Shown here: piece after piece, positions 17,877 through 26,040 of the stretch | Layout of the letters: every line of letters begins with the position of its first letter | Numbering within the stretch: position 1 is the stretch's first letter | Translations under genes and position numbers: made by a program | The notes under the pieces: generated by a model | Databases searched by the model: none | What the model saw: the letters and a program-made list of their open reading frames with translations, nothing else | Told to the model about the DNA's origin: nothing | Assembly: GCF_014287355.1 (NCBI RefSeq) | Contig: NZ_JACOPE010000001.1 | Span: 3,162,001 to 3,226,000 of the forward strand | Direction: 5' to 3' | DNA length: 64,000 bases | Source of the DNA: Ruminococcus hominis | GTDB taxonomy: Bacteria > Bacillota > Clostridia > Lachnospirales > Lachnospiraceae

Positions 17877-17919
17877 ATCAAAATACTCCTTTTTCTATCT
17901 TCAGTTACACAATATCAGT

Positions 17920-17949
17920 ATTATAGCACTGCTCGTTTCTAAAGTGCAA
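17920..17949 (-). promoter_or_regulatory. asnS promoter (TTGCAC-18-TATAAT)
   Basis: A -10 TATAAT (17925-17920) and a -35 TTGCAC (17949-17944) are separated by 18 bases in the gap upstream of asnS. The gap also contains a short inverted repeat GCACT...AAGTGC that overlaps the promoter. Confidence 0.6.
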
Positions 17950-17994
17950 TGCTTTCAATACATTATTTACTCCAACTATCTTCTTTCGTGTTTC

Positions 17995-20463
17995 TTATTT
18001 TACATATCCTATAAATGTATTTCCGCTTCCTGCCACCATTGCTTCCATTGTCGCAGTATCTACCGTCTTGCCTTCGCCTGTGTCCGGATCAATATAAGTG
18101 ACATTGTCTGTCGTATATCCAACCAGCAGAATCGCGTGACTTGCATCTGTCATAGCAATAACCGGTCTTCCTTTATTGATAATGTAAAGAATCTGGTTTA
18201 ATGAACATCCTGTCAAATCCATTCGCTTTGCATCATACTGCTCCATATAATTTGTACATGCCTCCAATGAAGTCTGATCGTCCGCTTTCTTAAATGCCCC
18301 TACATCTGTACTGTACACCAGATCTCGGTTTCCTTTTTCCCAGACATAAGCCTGTTCCGAAGAAATCACAACACCGGAAACCTGCTCTGCTTTCTGGATT
18401 GCATAAGCGGCTTTATCATAAATTGCTACCAGCTCGCCCATACCATAAACATAATATTTATCCGAACGTATCTCATCATCAAATGCTATCGTAATCGACT
18501 TTGATGATACAACCTGCTTTGGTCTTAATATCTTCGGTGACATTTCCTCAATTCCATCCGCAAAGGTGAATCGCATCTGCCTTTCTTTTACGTCCGATGA
18601 AGTAATCTCCAGTGTGATATTATTCTTTTTACGTTCTTCATTACTCGTAATATAATCCTGGACCGCCGTAGTATAAGTATTCTCATTTCTCGTCAGACGA
18701 TTTAGCGTTACCATATTAGAATCTACCAGTATATCGGAAATATATACACCTTCCTGTGCATATGTCTTCAACACCTGATTTGAAGAATCCCTGATTTCCA
18801 ACTGATACATCGGTAAAATATCCTGCCCCGTAACCGTAGTCCCTTTATCCGATTCACGTATCCTTCCTACAATAAAGTCACCTGCAACAAAGCCAAGCGG
18901 ACGGACAGCAGCTTCTTCATTCGCTTCAACTGTATAAGATTTTCCATTTGCCAGGTTCAACACTTCTACCTCTGTAGCTGTATTTAACGAACCATCTTTC
19001 TCATATGCGATCAAATGTCCATCCTCAGATACCACATACTGTCCTTCGTCCAGATCTTCTGCCAGTTTGGTCTGCTCATAATCTTCCATTGATACTTGAT
19101 AAAACGTACCGCCTGCGAGTACATAAAGCATCTGTTGCTCTTCGTTAAAATATACCATCTTTCCAAGCTCGTCTTCCGCAATTGCAAATGACTTTGTACT
19201 CGGGATAAATGCCTTTTCCTGTACGGCATTTTTATTATCATCAAAGTAATAAACCGCAACACCAACCTGTCCTTCATATTCTCCACGATTCATATATCCA
19301 TATACGGCAAATGTTATATTTCCCTTATTGTCCATTTGAATGATACGTACTGCATGCTGGTCATTTCTGGAACGTTCATCCTGCCCTTCCATATTAGCAA
19401 AGCTAAACACTTGTGATAATTCATTTGTATTTTTATTATATAACCACAAATCTCTCTCCTGGACAAATGCTACAATAGTTCCTTTTTTATTTGTCGCATA
19501 GGCAACATCCGAATTCGTCACGCCCAGCATAATACCATCTTTATCTATCACCTGCTTATTTCCGTTGAATATCTGGTTCATCGTTCTTGAATAATCCAGC
19601 AGATACATCTGCCCTGCATTACAACGCACACGGAAAAACTCTTTTACATTGTAAGTTTCCACTTCACCGCTGTCTCCGGTACATGTCACCTGATATCTTG
19701 CTAACAAAGACGTATATACTGTATTACATTCTTTGATGCTCCAGTCCACATCTGTTGACACTTGTGGATTTAAGTCTCCCCACTGTAAATGCGAAATATT
19801 CGAATGAATATTCACAGTCTGCAATGTTGTATTATCACTTTCTTCATTTGGCTCAAGATAAGCTTCCAGTTCTTCTGCATATTGTTTGTCAAATGTTTTC
19901 TCATGGATGCTTTTAGCAAAATTCAGACACTCTCTGGCTGAACGATTGAAATTCTGCTCGATTCTTGTGTAATAATAAACATCCTTATCTTCCAACGTTA
20001 AAGTTACTTTTAGAACTGCCTCCTGAATTGAATCGTCCACTGCACGACTTAAGTTTAACGTCACTTGCGATGATTCCGTATCCGAATTTCCACCATTCCA
20101 TTCTTCAACATTTTCTTTCAGATAGCAGTCCTTTCCGTCAAGCGAATACGCCTCGTAAGAAATTTTCCGGATTTGCTCTCCATAGCTATAAAGATTCAAC
20201 TGTAATGTCCTTGTTGCTGCCACCGGAGTGATCGTATCACGCATTGCTGTTATGTTCATCTCCGTAGTGTACCCTGGCAACGCATTTACCTCATTGTCAT
20301 CTACAATGACCGATACCATCGGCAATGTCGGCTCCCCTAAGCTAATCGTCTGGTCATCGGTTCCCTTATTCATGACCAGACTGCTCACAAGTACTGCTGT
20401 TAAAAATATCAGGATGAGAATTCCTATTTTCATCCATTTCCTTGATTTTTTTCTTTTCTTCAT
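17995..20463 (-). CDS. Large exported protein with degenerate C39-peptidase-like C-terminus
   Basis: This 822-residue protein has a basic N-terminus and one membrane helix (IGILILIFLTAVLVSSLVM), so it is probably a membrane-anchored extracytoplasmic protein. The long middle region alternates beta-prone blocks with repeated 'VAYATNKKGTIVAFVQERDLWLYN'-like phrases, suggesting a beta-propeller or similar repeat fold. The last ~70 residues (GRPVIAMTDASHAILLVGY, then VTYIDPDTGEG) resemble the His/Asp half of a papain-like C39 peptidase domain. I do not find a convincing catalytic Cys in the expected place. The function is unknown; a cell-surface or spore role is possible. It sits alone between asnS and a methyltransferase. 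Confidence 0.6.
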   Translation of the reverse strand: MKKRKKSRKWMKIGILILIFLTAVLVSSLVMNKGTDDQTISLGEPTLPMVSVIVDDNEVNALPGYTTEMNITAMRDTITPVAATRTLQLNLYSYGEQIRKISYEAYSLDGKDCYLKENVEEWNGGNSDTESSQVTLNLSRAVDDSIQEAVLKVTLTLEDKDVYYYTRIEQNFNRSARECLNFAKSIHEKTFDKQYAEELEAYLEPNEESDNTTLQTVNIHSNISHLQWGDLNPQVSTDVDWSIKECNTVYTSLLARYQVTCTGDSGEVETYNVKEFFRVRCNAGQMYLLDYSRTMNQIFNGNKQVIDKDGIMLGVTNSDVAYATNKKGTIVAFVQERDLWLYNKNTNELSQVFSFANMEGQDERSRNDQHAVRIIQMDNKGNITFAVYGYMNRGEYEGQVGVAVYYFDDNKNAVQEKAFIPSTKSFAIAEDELGKMVYFNEEQQMLYVLAGGTFYQVSMEDYEQTKLAEDLDEGQYVVSEDGHLIAYEKDGSLNTATEVEVLNLANGKSYTVEANEEAAVRPLGFVAGDFIVGRIRESDKGTTVTGQDILPMYQLEIRDSSNQVLKTYAQEGVYISDILVDSNMVTLNRLTRNENTYTTAVQDYITSNEERKKNNITLEITSSDVKERQMRFTFADGIEEMSPKILRPKQVVSSKSITIAFDDEIRSDKYYVYGMGELVAIYDKAAYAIQKAEQVSGVVISSEQAYVWEKGNRDLVYSTDVGAFKKADDQTSLEACTNYMEQYDAKRMDLTGCSLNQILYIINKGRPVIAMTDASHAILLVGYTTDNVTYIDPDTGEGKTVDTATMEAMVAGSGNTFIGYVK

Positions 20464-20527
20464 ATTCAGTTTTGACCCCTTATTTTTTTAATTTTGTTTT
20501 CATTTGGCTTCACCTGTCCATCTCTGC

Positions 20528-21679
20528 CTAATTAAGCAGTCTCCCCAATGTCGGTGATGCATGCAAAAATTCTTCGCATGCCTGAATCTGTTCTTTACAT
20601 TGTTTTTCTTTCTTTATATGCTTCTCCTTTGACTTCACCGCTCGAAGTAAAATATTCTTCGGTGTGTGTTCCATATCTATAAATTCCAGAACCTGTGTAT
20701 CATATCCCATACTTTCCAGATATTCTGCTCTCAGACCATCTGTCACAAGTGCTGCAAATCGCTCTTTTAGTAATCCGTATTTCATAATCGGAGCCAGAAC
20801 CTCATTTTCAATCTGGCTGTTCAATTCATGCTGACAACAAGGAACTGAAAGTATGACTTTTGCATTCCAGCCAACAGCCTTTGCCAGTGCATAATCTGTT
20901 GCCGTGTCACATGCATGCAGTGTCACAACCATATCAACTTCATTGACACCCTCATAATCTGCAATATCGCCCTCTAAAAATGTCAGTTTTTCATATCCGT
21001 ATTCCTTGCTCAATGCATTACAATGTGCGATAACCTCTGATTTCAAGTCTAGTCCGATGATGCGGATATCGTATTGCTTCAATTCATGCAGATAATAATA
21101 CATTGCAAATGTCAAATAAGATTTTCCACATCCAAAGTCCAGAATTGTGATTTCTCTATCCTTATCCAGCTGTGGCAGGATATCCTCAATAAATTCCAAA
21201 AAGCGATTGATCTGCCGGAACTTATCAAACCGTGTTCTCACAATCTTGCCATCTTGTGTCATAACCCCAAGATCCTGTAAAAATGGTACCTTCATACCTT
21301 CCTGTAAAATATATTTTTTGCTTCGATTATGTGCCTGTATTTTGACGTTCCTGCTTATTTTTACAGCTCTTTTCTGTATTGTAACCTTTCCCTTTTTACT
21401 GATAAGTATCGTATAATCTGTATCTTTGGTTGCCATCTGCATTTGTTTAAATTCTTTCATATAATCAACAATTCTCTCAACTGCTGCATCCGGCTCCAGA
21501 TTTTCATGAAATGCTTGTGTCTTCGAAAAAGATTCTAATTGCAAAAACAACCGGTCTTTCATCATTACCGGTCTGACTTTTACTTTTATAATTCCCTCTT
21601 TTGTACGGGGATTACTCAAAATAGCCTGTATAAAATCTATATTTAATGTTTCACATAACAATTTTTTTATATTTTCCAT
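20528..21679 (-). CDS. Class I SAM-dependent methyltransferase (PF13679-like)
   Basis: The central motif I, ITILDFGCGKSYLTFAMYYY, binds S-adenosylmethionine. It is followed by IIGLDLKSEVI and the acidic-aromatic motif VVTLHACDTATDYALAKA with VPCCQHELN, typical of the Methyltransf_32 group. The N-terminal ~130 residues (VKVRPVMMKDRLFLQLE) form an extra domain that may bind RNA. The substrate is not known. I start it at the ATG at 21679, after an AAAGAG site; the upstream in-frame extension to 21739 runs into a dispersed repeat and is probably not translated. Confidence 0.8.
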   Translation of the reverse strand: MENIKKLLCETLNIDFIQAILSNPRTKEGIIKVKVRPVMMKDRLFLQLESFSKTQAFHENLEPDAAVERIVDYMKEFKQMQMATKDTDYTILISKKGKVTIQKRAVKISRNVKIQAHNRSKKYILQEGMKVPFLQDLGVMTQDGKIVRTRFDKFRQINRFLEFIEDILPQLDKDREITILDFGCGKSYLTFAMYYYLHELKQYDIRIIGLDLKSEVIAHCNALSKEYGYEKLTFLEGDIADYEGVNEVDMVVTLHACDTATDYALAKAVGWNAKVILSVPCCQHELNSQIENEVLAPIMKYGLLKERFAALVTDGLRAEYLESMGYDTQVLEFIDMEHTPKNILLRAVKSKEKHIKKEKQCKEQIQACEEFLHASPTLGRLLN

Positions 21680-21703
21680 ATTTACTCTTTCTATGTTTAA
21701 ATT

Positions 21704-21732
21704 GTTACTGTTCACAGTACCTGAAAACAGTA
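21704..21732. repeat. Short copy of GTTACTGTTCAC repeat
   Basis: GTTACTGTTCACAGTACCTG followed by AAAACAGTAA repeats the terminal sequence seen at 37946-37976 and at the right end of the 38559-38700 element. It lies directly upstream of the methyltransferase start and could form a hairpin in its leader. Confidence 0.75.
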
Positions 21733-21812
21733 AAATCAAATTTTCTATCGAATATAATTTTTCCTACTATCGGGTTTATTTTATCACAGAAGTTTTTTCG
21801 GGGCAACCGACA

Positions 21813-21869
21813 AGAGAGTGAGTTTATGGCTTTTTTACAAAATGTAAAAAGTCATAAACCCACTCTCTG
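21813..21869 (-). terminator. Long bidirectional terminator after the two-component operon
   Basis: A long imperfect stem, AGAGAGTGNGTTTATG...CATAAACNCACTCTCT with a central TTTTTACA/TGTAAAAA pairing, lies 11 bases beyond the histidine kinase stop. Its length and central T/A tracts suit termination from either side. Confidence 0.8.
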
Positions 21870-21879
21870 TTATTTCTTT

Positions 21880-24537
21880 TTATCGACTTTCTTTAAGTGG
21901 TAATGTGATCGTCACCTTAAACAAATCACCATCCACATATACTTCAAATGTTCCACCTTGCATCTCTGTCAATGTACTTGCAATAGAAAGCCCGAGACCG
22001 CTTCCTTCTGTACTTCTTGAAATATCTCCACGGATAAATCGTTCTGTAAGCTCTTCCGCTTTAATATTCAGCTTCTGAGCGGAAATGTTTTTCAATGTAA
22101 ATTCTGCCACTTCTTCTTTGATTTGCAGATCGGCATATACACGTGTTCCCGGCATTGCATATTTTGCCGCATTATTGAAAATATTTTCCAGAACGCGCCA
22201 CATCCTGCGTCCATCTACATGAACAATAACCGGGGTTTCCGGAACAGATGCAATCACTTCCAAATCATTTGTCGACATCTTCTCTTCGATTTCGCCAATC
22301 GTCTGATTCAATATTTCCACAAAATTGACATCCATCATCTGCAGATTTATATTGCCACTGCTCACCTTTGATGCTTCTACCACATCCTCCGTCAATGTCT
22401 TTAACCTCTGAGACTTTTCCTCTAAGACTTTCAAATATCCCTGAATCTTTGGATCATCAATCTCTTCTCGCTTTAACAAATCCACATAATTAATAATCGA
22501 TGTAAGAGGTGTTTTAATATCGTGCGACACATTTGTGATCAAATCCGTCTTCAGTCTTTCACTTTTGATTTTTTCATCTACAGCACGATTCAATCCATTT
22601 CCTATATCATTTATCATCTCCGCAGTATGTTTATATTCGCCCTTTAGTTTTTCTGTCGGTATCTGATATTCCAACTCTCCGGATGCAATTCTTCCAATTC
22701 CTTTTCGTATCTTATCCTTTGCAATTGCGTTTCGCACAATATAATATACCCCTACAATTTCCGCTACGAACATAAGGAAAATAAACAAACTGAAACCTGA
22801 GCTCATACCAAGCCAGTGAATACATACAAATCCAATAAACACTATAACTGCCCGCCAGGTAATACTTCGATTTCTCCAAAAATCGCAGAAAAATCTAACA
22901 ATTGCACACAAGACTTTGATACACCATTTTAAAATGAAGTATAAAATACTATTTTTCCAGAGGATTCGTCCCTTAATCCTTCTTACCAGACTAAGATATC
23001 CCGCAAGGAACAATACCATACTCAGTCCCATATAAATCGTTACGAGCACATAATTCATTCCTGACAAAGAAAATGTATAATAATACTGTTGAGATGTGTT
23101 TCCCCAACCCACAGCATCGTAATAGGTTCCTTCCCAGCATTCTCCGACAAACATCGTTAGAAAAATCCATGGCACGATTACAAGTGCTGCTCCCAATTCG
23201 CTCTTCCAATAATCAAATGAATTCAAATGAAGTTCTTCATCTTCTGAATTTCGCCCTGCCACTGCTGTCAGCCAGACTATAATGATTAAACACAGTGCTG
23301 TGCCGACTATAATAAATGCACTTGCCATATTGATATATGGAGCATATTGCCGGTAATTTTGATTATATGTGTAAAATACGTCCTGAACCGGAAAATCTGT
23401 ATCGACCGCTGCCACAAAAATATAATTGTCGGATTCTTTATTGTCTCCTTCTAAAATATGGAAGACTTCTTTCCATTTTCTGGCATCTGTATCTTTTAAG
23501 TTCGATTCAAAATCTGCCAACTTAGGCTTTACTACAACATACTTGCTATGCTCTTGTTTTTTTAATTCTTCTATGTTTTTATCTACATCACTATATTGTG
23601 TCCATGCACTATTATTTGTGTACACTTTCTTCGCCTGCTGATCCACAAGCAGATACTTGAAATTTGTATTTCCTTCCGAAAAATCTGTGGAATCTTTATA
23701 TTCGCCATACTGTTCTGCATCATAAGCAATATTCTCCAATGAACTGCTCAAATCGTTGTATATCTTATTCAGCTTTCCATTTAACTTTTCATTTTCATTA
23801 ATGAGTGTTAACAGATTTTTTGCACCAATCGGTGCAGCCTCTTCTTTTCCTATTGAAGAATCCCAGTTACCGTCATATAGCCAACAATCTGTGTAGAGAG
23901 TATTTCCTTTTTCATCTTCAATTCGGATGGTATCATAATAATTTGACATTCCCACGCCATAATTATAGGACAAATTATCATAAAATGTTTGCAGCTGACT
24001 ATTCTCCTCTGCATTTTCCTCCGGTCGAAGCTGGGCTCCATTTAAAATAACCTTGAGTTTAGCATCATTGATCAAATTTTGGAATTCATTATAATAATAG
24101 TAATAGTATTTTCCATCTTTTTTCTTACAGACAATAATGCGATAATCATCCGCATCCTCACTGCTCGTTTCTTTTGCCTGTCCCCATGCTGCCAGCTCAC
24201 CTAACTTGTATGCAACTCCGGAAGTATTCTCCCCGGATATCGTTCTGCTTTTTGCATACTCTGTAATATCTACAATCTTATCCGGATTATATTTGCCATC
24301 TGTCTCGAATTCGTCTTGTATATGAATCCTCTCCGCCACGTAGATTGCCGTCTGATACATTGTTTGCTCAAATGAATTTGCATTCTCATATTTTTTCTCT
24401 GCTCGTAGCTTTGCATCATATACTACACCATTCAAGCTTGCCAATAAAATAACACTGATTCCAAGCAATATTGCTGTAACAATCGCAACAAAAACCAATA
24501 TCGCCTTTGTAATCGGTTTTTTATACCATTTCTTCAT
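21880..24537 (-). CDS. Membrane sensor histidine kinase
   Basis: The 885-residue sensor has a first membrane helix (about 12-35), a large extracytoplasmic domain (about 36-400) rich in Tyr and charged residues, and then several membrane helices (about 403-428, 449-464, 495-518, 560-600). A short linker reaches the kinase core. The phosphoacceptor His is in VSHDIKTPLTSI (H672), the N-box is ENIFNNAAKYAMPG and the G-box is GSGLGLSIAS. It is 45 bases downstream of the response regulator gene and forms an operon with it. The signal is not evident. Tandem small RNA genes diverge from the same intergenic region, which suggests they are outputs of this system. Confidence 0.9.
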   Translation of the reverse strand: MKKWYKKPITKAILVFVAIVTAILLGISVILLASLNGVVYDAKLRAEKKYENANSFEQTMYQTAIYVAERIHIQDEFETDGKYNPDKIVDITEYAKSRTISGENTSGVAYKLGELAAWGQAKETSSEDADDYRIIVCKKKDGKYYYYYYNEFQNLINDAKLKVILNGAQLRPEENAEENSQLQTFYDNLSYNYGVGMSNYYDTIRIEDEKGNTLYTDCWLYDGNWDSSIGKEEAAPIGAKNLLTLINENEKLNGKLNKIYNDLSSSLENIAYDAEQYGEYKDSTDFSEGNTNFKYLLVDQQAKKVYTNNSAWTQYSDVDKNIEELKKQEHSKYVVVKPKLADFESNLKDTDARKWKEVFHILEGDNKESDNYIFVAAVDTDFPVQDVFYTYNQNYRQYAPYINMASAFIIVGTALCLIIIVWLTAVAGRNSEDEELHLNSFDYWKSELGAALVIVPWIFLTMFVGECWEGTYYDAVGWGNTSQQYYYTFSLSGMNYVLVTIYMGLSMVLFLAGYLSLVRRIKGRILWKNSILYFILKWCIKVLCAIVRFFCDFWRNRSITWRAVIVFIGFVCIHWLGMSSGFSLFIFLMFVAEIVGVYYIVRNAIAKDKIRKGIGRIASGELEYQIPTEKLKGEYKHTAEMINDIGNGLNRAVDEKIKSERLKTDLITNVSHDIKTPLTSIINYVDLLKREEIDDPKIQGYLKVLEEKSQRLKTLTEDVVEASKVSSGNINLQMMDVNFVEILNQTIGEIEEKMSTNDLEVIASVPETPVIVHVDGRRMWRVLENIFNNAAKYAMPGTRVYADLQIKEEVAEFTLKNISAQKLNIKAEELTERFIRGDISRSTEGSGLGLSIASTLTEMQGGTFEVYVDGDLFKVTITLPLKESR

Positions 24538-24582
24538 ATAATCACACCCTTACCTCTTAATTTAGGAAACTGTACTTTATAT

Positions 24583-25278
24583 TTACAGCTTTTCAATCTT
24601 ATATCCGACTCCCCACACTACTTTTAGATAACGTGGTTCTCTCGGATTGATCTCAATTTTTTCCCGGATATGACGAATATGTACCGCCACTGTATTATCA
24701 GCTCCGATTGCCTCCTCATTCCATATTGATTCATAAATCTGGTTAATTGAAAATACGCTTCCCTGATTTTTCATTAATAATTTTAAAATATTGTATTCAA
24801 TCGGTGTCAGTTTTACAGATTCCCCATCTACTGTGACCTGTTTCAAATCATCGTTCATCTGCAGTCCACCGGTCTCATAAATGGTATCCTTCTGTTCTTT
24901 TGCATTCCCGCCAAACTGGGTATACCTGCGAATCTGTGATTTCACACGTGCGACTAATTCCAACGGATTAAACGGCTTCGTCACATAATCATCTGCACCT
25001 ACATTTAATCCTAATATCTTATCTACATCCTCTGATTTTGCCGATAAAATAATGATTGGAATACTATGCTTTTCACGAATCTTTAATGTTGCACGGATTC
25101 CATCCAGTTTTGGCATCATCACATCCAAAATTAACAAGTGCACTTCCTCTGTCTCCAACAGCTTTAATGCCTGTTCGCCATCATATGCTTTCAAGATATG
25201 ATAGCCTTCCTGAGTCAAATAAATATCTATTGCCTCTACGATTTCTTTATCATCATCACATACTACGATGTTGTACAT
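24583..25278 (-). CDS. OmpR-family response regulator
   Basis: The N-terminal receiver domain has the acidic pocket VVCDDDKEI and the phosphoacceptor LILDVMMPKLDG (D52), with the conserved Lys in YVTKPFNPLELVARVK. The C-terminal winged-helix domain (VKLTPIEYNILKLLMKNQGS ... NTVAVHIRHIREKIE ... VWGVGYKIE) binds DNA. Proteins of this family usually bind direct repeats with 10-11 bp period. Such repeats occur upstream of the two divergent small RNA genes. A strong AAGGGAGG ribosome site precedes the ATG. Confidence 0.94.
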   Translation of the reverse strand: MYNIVVCDDDKEIVEAIDIYLTQEGYHILKAYDGEQALKLLETEEVHLLILDVMMPKLDGIRATLKIREKHSIPIIILSAKSEDVDKILGLNVGADDYVTKPFNPLELVARVKSQIRRYTQFGGNAKEQKDTIYETGGLQMNDDLKQVTVDGESVKLTPIEYNILKLLMKNQGSVFSINQIYESIWNEEAIGADNTVAVHIRHIREKIEINPREPRYLKVVWGVGYKIEKL

Positions 25279-25430
25279 TCTTCATCACCTCCCTTACAGT
25301 ATACATGATAGAATGAAAAAATTAAAAAGGTTTGGGGGAAATCTTATGATTTTATTAATGTTCCAATCACTGTTCCATTCATATGCTATTTTTGCTGCTT
25401 TTCTTTCAAGTCGAACGTCTGTGAGACTTG

Positions 25431-25536
25431 GCGCGTGATTCTGGTCAGCGGAGCTGACATATTCCTATCAGAATCACTGCGCATCCCCGCGGAGCGTTTA
25501 TCTCAGTCGGAGATTGGACTCCGACTGAGATAAATT
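25431..25536. repeat. Palindromic dispersed repeat, copy A
   Basis: Two large hairpins lie side by side: GCGCGTGATTCTG...CAGAATCACTGCGC (25431-25482) and TTTATCTCAGTCGGAG-N6-CTCCGACTGAGATAAA (25497-25534). Bases 25466-25534 recur in inverted orientation at 61071-61139, with only a few differences. This identifies a mobile or formerly mobile palindromic repeat of the MITE/REP type. No coding capacity is seen. Confidence 0.8.
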
Positions 25537-25553
25537 TCATATTTTCATAATAT

Positions 25554-25615
25554 TTTTTCGATTTCTTTTATAGTTTTAACATATTTTAGACATATTTTCT
25601 GGATATAATAATCTC
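25554..25615 (+). promoter_or_regulatory. Promoter of small RNA copy 1 with 11-bp direct repeats
   Basis: A TATAAT box at 25604-25609 is preceded by TTTTAACATA, TTTTAGACATA and TTTTCTGGATA, which repeat with 11-bp spacing and occupy the -35 region. There is no good TTGACA box. This layout is typical of promoters activated by OmpR/PhoP-type regulators. The block is about 90% identical to the one before the second small RNA gene. Confidence 0.65.
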
Positions 25616-25757
25616 AGATAGTTGATACAGCAACTATCTCCCCCTCATAAAGTTAAGATATCTTGGACAGATTTCAAGATATCAAACTTTACTCTCATTC
25701 CTTTTAGTTAAATAGAAAACACGAAATCCGTTAGCCATAGTGGTTAACGGATTTTTG
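25616..25757 (+). ncRNA. Candidate small RNA, tandem copy 1
   Basis: A predicted transcript of about 140 nt starts near 25616 and has no plausible reading frame. Stem 1 is AGATAGTTG-N6-CAACTATCT. A single-stranded C-rich run CCCCCTCATAAAG follows. Stem 2 pairs AAAGTT...AACTTT and GATATCTTG/CAAGATATC. Then comes ACTCTCATTCC and a terminator AAATCCGTTA...TAACGGATTTTT. The neighbouring copy has the same plan with different stem sequences, strong evidence for selected RNA structure. The C-rich run could pair with ribosome-binding sites, as described for C-rich sRNAs of Firmicutes. Targets are unknown. Confidence 0.7.
25724..25756 (+). terminator. Terminator of small RNA copy 1
   Basis: The stem AAATCCGTTAGCCA / TGGTTAACGGATTT with a TAG loop is followed by TTTTTGTTT. 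It is a textbook Rho-independent terminator, with no upstream protein gene to serve other than the small RNA. Confidence 0.85.
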
Positions 25758-25805
25758 TTTGCCCACATATTATTCTTTTTCGGACTTTAGTTTCTAAGTT
25801 GTTTA

Positions 25806-25870
25806 TAATTTTTCGATTTCTTTTATAGATTCAACATATTTTAGACACATTTTCTGGATATAATAATCTC
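25806..25870 (+). promoter_or_regulatory. Promoter of small RNA copy 2 with 11-bp direct repeats
   Basis: A TATAAT at 25859-25864 is preceded by the same block as copy 1 (TTTTTCGATTTCTTTTATAG, then the ACATATTTT and ACACATTTT repeats). Conservation stops at the start of the preceding terminator region, so the duplicated unit consists of promoter plus RNA gene. Confidence 0.65.
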
Positions 25871-26008
25871 AGATAGTTGATAAAACAACTATCTCCCCCC
25901 TCATAAAGTAGACATCGGGCGTAACTTCCCGATGTACACTTTACTCTCATTCCTTTAGATAACTATAAAAACACCAAAACCCGCTAGTCCTTGTGATTAG
26001 CGGGTTTT
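25871..26008 (+). ncRNA. Candidate small RNA, tandem copy 2
   Basis: The predicted ~138-nt transcript mirrors copy 1. Stem 1 is identical in both arms (AGATAGTTG/CAACTATCT), followed by CCCCCCTCATAAAG. Stem 2 pairs AAAGT...ACTTT and ACATCGGG/CCCGATGT, a different sequence from copy 1 that keeps the pairing. ACTCTCATTCCTTT follows, then a terminator with a new stem (AAAACCCGCTA/TAGCGGGTTTT). The promoter and stem 1 are conserved while stem 2 and the terminator changed with compensation, which points to two functional paralogues with possibly different targets. Confidence 0.7.
25976..26007 (+). terminator. Terminator of small RNA copy 2
   Basis: The stem AAAACCCGCTA / TAGCGGGTTTT with a loop of about 10 bases lies at the 3' end of small RNA copy 2, ahead of the convergent alpha/beta hydrolase gene. 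Confidence 0.8.
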
Positions 26009-26040
26009 GCGTTGTATATATTATGTATATATCTCAAATC

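Noticed and set aside
16500..18000. T-box riboswitch upstream of asnS
   Set aside because: The gap of 118 bases holds a promoter but no T-box core (no TGGNACCGCG-like element) and no antiterminator.
21680..21739. N-terminal extension of the methyltransferase (MILLFSGTVNS...)
   Set aside because: These codons come from the GTTACTGTTCAC repeat, and a ribosome site precedes the downstream ATG at 21679.
25280..25345. The 11-bp sRNA-type repeats upstream of the two-component operon itself
   Set aside because: The minus-strand region has T-rich runs but not the TTTTNNNCATA pattern in register, so autoregulation through the same boxes is not supported.
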